Source: Sulfurimonas aquatica
GTDB lineage: Bacteria > Campylobacterota > Campylobacteria > Campylobacterales > Sulfurimonadaceae
Direction: 5' to 3'
Assembly (NCBI RefSeq): GCF_017357825.1
Contig: NZ_CP046072.1
Coordinates: forward strand, 2,046,001 to 2,110,000
Length of the DNA stretch: 64,000 nucleotides
Below are positions 61,818 to 64,000 of the stretch, piece after piece. Position 1 is the first letter of the stretch. Every line of letters begins with the position of its first letter. Both the position numbers and the translations under genes were made by a program. The notes below the pieces were generated by a model. It made no database searches, had not been told where the DNA came from, and saw nothing but the letters and a program-made list of their open reading frames with translations.

Positions 61818-62482
61818 TATTTATCCCCTGATAATGCTTTATAATTGTATGTACTATTTTTCAGTTGTGTTACATACTCAAAATCACTCAATATAAACTC
61901 TAATGCGAATTCTGCTGCATCAAAGTAAAAAGCTGTACCAGCTTCTGATTTTAGATTTAATAGATACATAGGAGCCCATTCAACAATATGATCTTTCAAA
62001 AAGTCATATTGAATTTCAGCTATCTCAGCAGCAGCACTGAAATCATCCTCTTGCAGAGCTTTATATTCAGCTTCACAGAGTTTATACATGAACTCTAACT
62101 CAACTCCTATATGATCTCCTGCCATTACTCTAGCTTGATCAAGTTCAACTCTAAATTCATATTTATTGTATAAAACTTGAATAGGGTTTTCACCACCAGT
62201 TTCCATCTGTTGATCATCTCTTCTATAAAAAGACTCATAAGGAACCAAGTGAAGTAAGAAAAGGTTAGTAAAATCAACATTTAGATACTGTTCAATCAAG
62301 TCTTTATTACTCATATTCTTTCTTTTATCCCACTTTTGAAACTCAGGGAAAAATGATAAAATATTTTCATCTTCTAAAATTAACTTTAATAGCGTTTCAT
62401 CTACTTCATTCATTAATATTCTAGAAATTAATGCATATATGTTTATACGAGCTAATTGCTCATTTTTTAGATCTTCGTGCAT
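61817..62482 (-). CDS. TorD/DmsD-family molybdoenzyme chaperone
   Basis: A 221-residue all-helical protein with the TorD pattern: RINIYALISRILMNEVDETL in the start, LVPYESFYRRDD in the centre (the E-S-F/Y-P region of the family), DHIGVELEFMYKLCEAE and a C-terminal helix region. Such chaperones bind the Tat signal of a molybdoenzyme and help cofactor insertion. It follows the molybdoenzyme gene by 78 bases and is coupled to the unknown downstream gene. Confidence 0.8.
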   Translation of the reverse strand: MHEDLKNEQLARINIYALISRILMNEVDETLLKLILEDENILSFFPEFQKWDKRKNMSNKDLIEQYLNVDFTNLFLLHLVPYESFYRRDDQQMETGGENPIQVLYNKYEFRVELDQARVMAGDHIGVELEFMYKLCEAEYKALQEDDFSAAAEIAEIQYDFLKDHIVEWAPMYLLNLKSEAGTAFYFDAAEFALEFILSDFEYVTQLKNSTYNYKALSGDK

Positions 62483-62560
62483 GAAGAGTGTACCTTTTGA
62501 AAAAAATTTATTGGAAGTATATTAAAGCACCACTTATTGTGGGCTTTAATAAAAAATGTG

Positions 62561-64000
62561 TTAAGCGTCTTTAATCTCAACAGCATATGCTTTATTAGAT
62601 AAAGGCACAGCTGGACGCTTAATGTGTTGTGGACGACGTAATTTGTCACCAGTCTGAAGTGGACGAGTTAACGTATCTCTCCATGATTGGAAAACTTTCA
62701 TATTGTTTTCATAGTTAACAACGATGTCACCAATCTTATCATCAGCTTTCGCTTTTTCGATGATAACTTTTTGGTGCCATGCATGGTTACCTGCAATTGG
62801 ATCTGGATGTGAAGGAGCTACAGCATTTTGCCATGAACCACTAAGACCATCCCACCAGATATTGTCAAGATCTTTATTGTACTCTTTAAACTGCCATACA
62901 TCATGACGAGGTGTAATTCCACCAGCTGGCTTAAGTGTACCAACCTTACCATCATTTGTCATGTCATATAGAGGTGAACCAACACCCATGATACCAAGAG
63001 CATGCTCAAACCCTGGAACATTAACAGAATTTTTAAGTTTCCAACGACCAGCATGGTGTGAACAAGCAAGAACACCAGGACGAGTACCTTCAGTAGGTAC
63101 AGCCATAGCTACAAAGTAACCACTCTCTAGTCCAGAAACAGTATCTGTAATTCTTACTCTAATAGCATCACCACGTTTAAGACCTAACTTCTCAGCATCT
63201 TTAGTGTAAATCCAAACTGGATTATGATTCTGTGAAATCTCCATAAGGTGTTTAGAGTTAACAGAACGAGTATGAATATTATACGGTAATCTAAATACTG
63301 TGTTTAGTGCAAACTCATTCTCTGCATGCATCATACTATGGTGAACATGAGTTACGATATGCTCCATTTTCTTGTACTCGCTCGGATTACGAGGATAAAT
63401 AGGAATAGCATACTCTGGCCATTTCCATTCAGAGAACCACTCAGAGAAAAACTCTAGTTTTTTACTTAAAGTATGGAAACCTGCAAGTACTTTATCATCT
63501 TTAACAAGACCAATAGAGTGCTTACGTCCATCATGTTCTACCCATAATGCACCAAACTCATCTTTTTTAACATGATGTCTATCATATTTTTTACCATGAG
63601 CATATACATAATCACGATCAACTTTTAACTCATCTTCTTGAGGTTTGTAAACATTTTCCTCTTCAGTCCAAGATCCAAAGTCTCTCATGTAGCTATAAAC
63701 TGGGAATTCTTCATCTTTATAAATTTCATTAGCTTTAGCAGTAAGTTTAGGTAAAAGGCTAAACGCCGCATCAAAATACTCAGGTACAGTAAATGCACGT
63801 GAAGGATCTTTTTTAGATGCCCAGTACTTACGAATACCTAAGCTACCATCAGGATCAATGTGATGAACCATAATATTTGCCCAGAATTCAGTCTCTTCCC
63901 AGATTTCTCCAAGACCATATTTCATGTGTGCTTCTAGTGTAGCACGAGTTGGATCTTTAGCTTTCCATCCCATTTTCTCAGCTGCAACTCTAAGAACCGC
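62561..64000 (-). CDS. DMSO-reductase-family molybdopterin oxidoreductase, C-terminal part
   Basis: The frame stays open to the last base of the window, so only the C-terminal 480 or so residues are seen. They include HPDP and HPSxx-type loops near the cofactor and the molybdopterin-dinucleotide domain (about the last 230 residues: MEISQNHNPVWIYTKDAEKLGL, GDAIRVRITDTVSGLESG, CSHHAGRW). The tail (RPAVPLSNKAYAVEIKDA) is short. The 4Fe-4S and Tat regions would be outside the window. The substrate cannot be told; sulfur-compound or nitrogen-oxide enzymes of this superfamily are possible. The TorD-type chaperone gene follows. Confidence 0.85.
   Translation of the reverse strand, partial: AVLRVAAEKMGWKAKDPTRATLEAHMKYGLGEIWEETEFWANIMVHHIDPDGSLGIRKYWASKKDPSRAFTVPEYFDAAFSLLPKLTAKANEIYKDEEFPVYSYMRDFGSWTEEENVYKPQEDELKVDRDYVYAHGKKYDRHHVKKDEFGALWVEHDGRKHSIGLVKDDKVLAGFHTLSKKLEFFSEWFSEWKWPEYAIPIYPRNPSEYKKMEHIVTHVHHSMMHAENEFALNTVFRLPYNIHTRSVNSKHLMEISQNHNPVWIYTKDAEKLGLKRGDAIRVRITDTVSGLESGYFVAMAVPTEGTRPGVLACSHHAGRWKLKNSVNVPGFEHALGIMGVGSPLYDMTNDGKVGTLKPAGGITPRHDVWQFKEYNKDLDNIWWDGLSGSWQNAVAPSHPDPIAGNHAWHQKVIIEKAKADDKIGDIVVNYENNMKVFQSWRDTLTRPLQTGDKLRRPQHIKRPAVPLSNKAYAVEIKDA

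Overview
The window looks like chromosome of a free-living, flagellated member of the Campylobacterota, most like Sulfurimonas or a close relative. The signs are low G+C, AAGGA-type ribosome sites, a HspR/CbpA heat-shock circuit, a FlgM-FlgN-FlgK flagellar operon without a FlgJ muramidase domain, a compact RNase R, and a TorD-assisted molybdoenzyme. The assignment is by family resemblance only; no 16S or tRNA gene was seen.

Layout. (1) 1-6.36 kb: end of a surface-glycan locus: an Amj/DUF2837-like membrane protein (cut by the window edge), a Wzy-like polymerase, a GT2 and a GT11 glycosyltransferase, then an MBOAT acyltransferase with its SGNH-like partner. A 27-codon relic of a second GT11 gene lies between the polymerase and GT2. 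(2) 6.36-13.1 kb: a repeat-rich accessory island. It holds an array of 44 18-bp units, tandem and scattered copies of a 146-bp hairpin module, a family of CATTGCGAGGA-type palindromes, an IS3 orfA truncated by a module, a small-protein pair with one member carrying a premature stop, RelE-like and BrnT-like toxin-antitoxin pairs, broken and fused DUF4258/YgiT modules, and a REP-associated tyrosine transposase (RAYT) flanked by two alternating hairpin families in the order B-A-RAYT-A-B-A-B. (3) 13.1-20.3 kb: polysaccharide initiation and export genes (WecA/MraY-like transferase, YjbH-like outer-membrane protein, SLBB export protein, Wzz-like protein). The island therefore separates glycan building from glycan export.

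(4) 20.3-30.2 kb, mostly minus strand: SelO, a lone DppC-type permease, a flagellar run in transcription order flgI-flgJ'-flgM-flgN-flgK, and above it five overlapping genes ending in rsmD. Sigma-54-like and sigma-28-like promoters precede flgI and flgM. (5) 30.3-43 kb: housekeeping genes: murA, hspR-cbpA, purH, pfkA, purL, a GreA/GreB factor, HDOD, rnr, holA. (6) 43-48.9 kb: a signalling cassette: REC-GGDEF(degenerate)-EAL, YfiR, a CHASE8-like sensor histidine kinase and a TonB-dependent receptor. (7) 49-57 kb: prs, lepA, a ComF-type phosphoribosyltransferase, a large AsmA/DUF748-type protein on the other strand, then grpE-dnaK. (8) 57.2-61.3 kb: a TlpA thioredoxin followed by Bat-type VWA/TPR genes. 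(9) 61.3-64 kb, minus strand: an unknown protein, a TorD-type chaperone and the C-terminal part of a DMSO-reductase-family molybdoenzyme.

Regulation visible in the sequence: the hspR-cbpA and grpE-dnaK promoters each carry a HAIR-like inverted repeat with the exact 7-base spacer, so HspR, encoded here, probably controls both chaperone operons and itself. Convergent gene pairs tend to share short stem-loops over their stop codons or to overlap outright.
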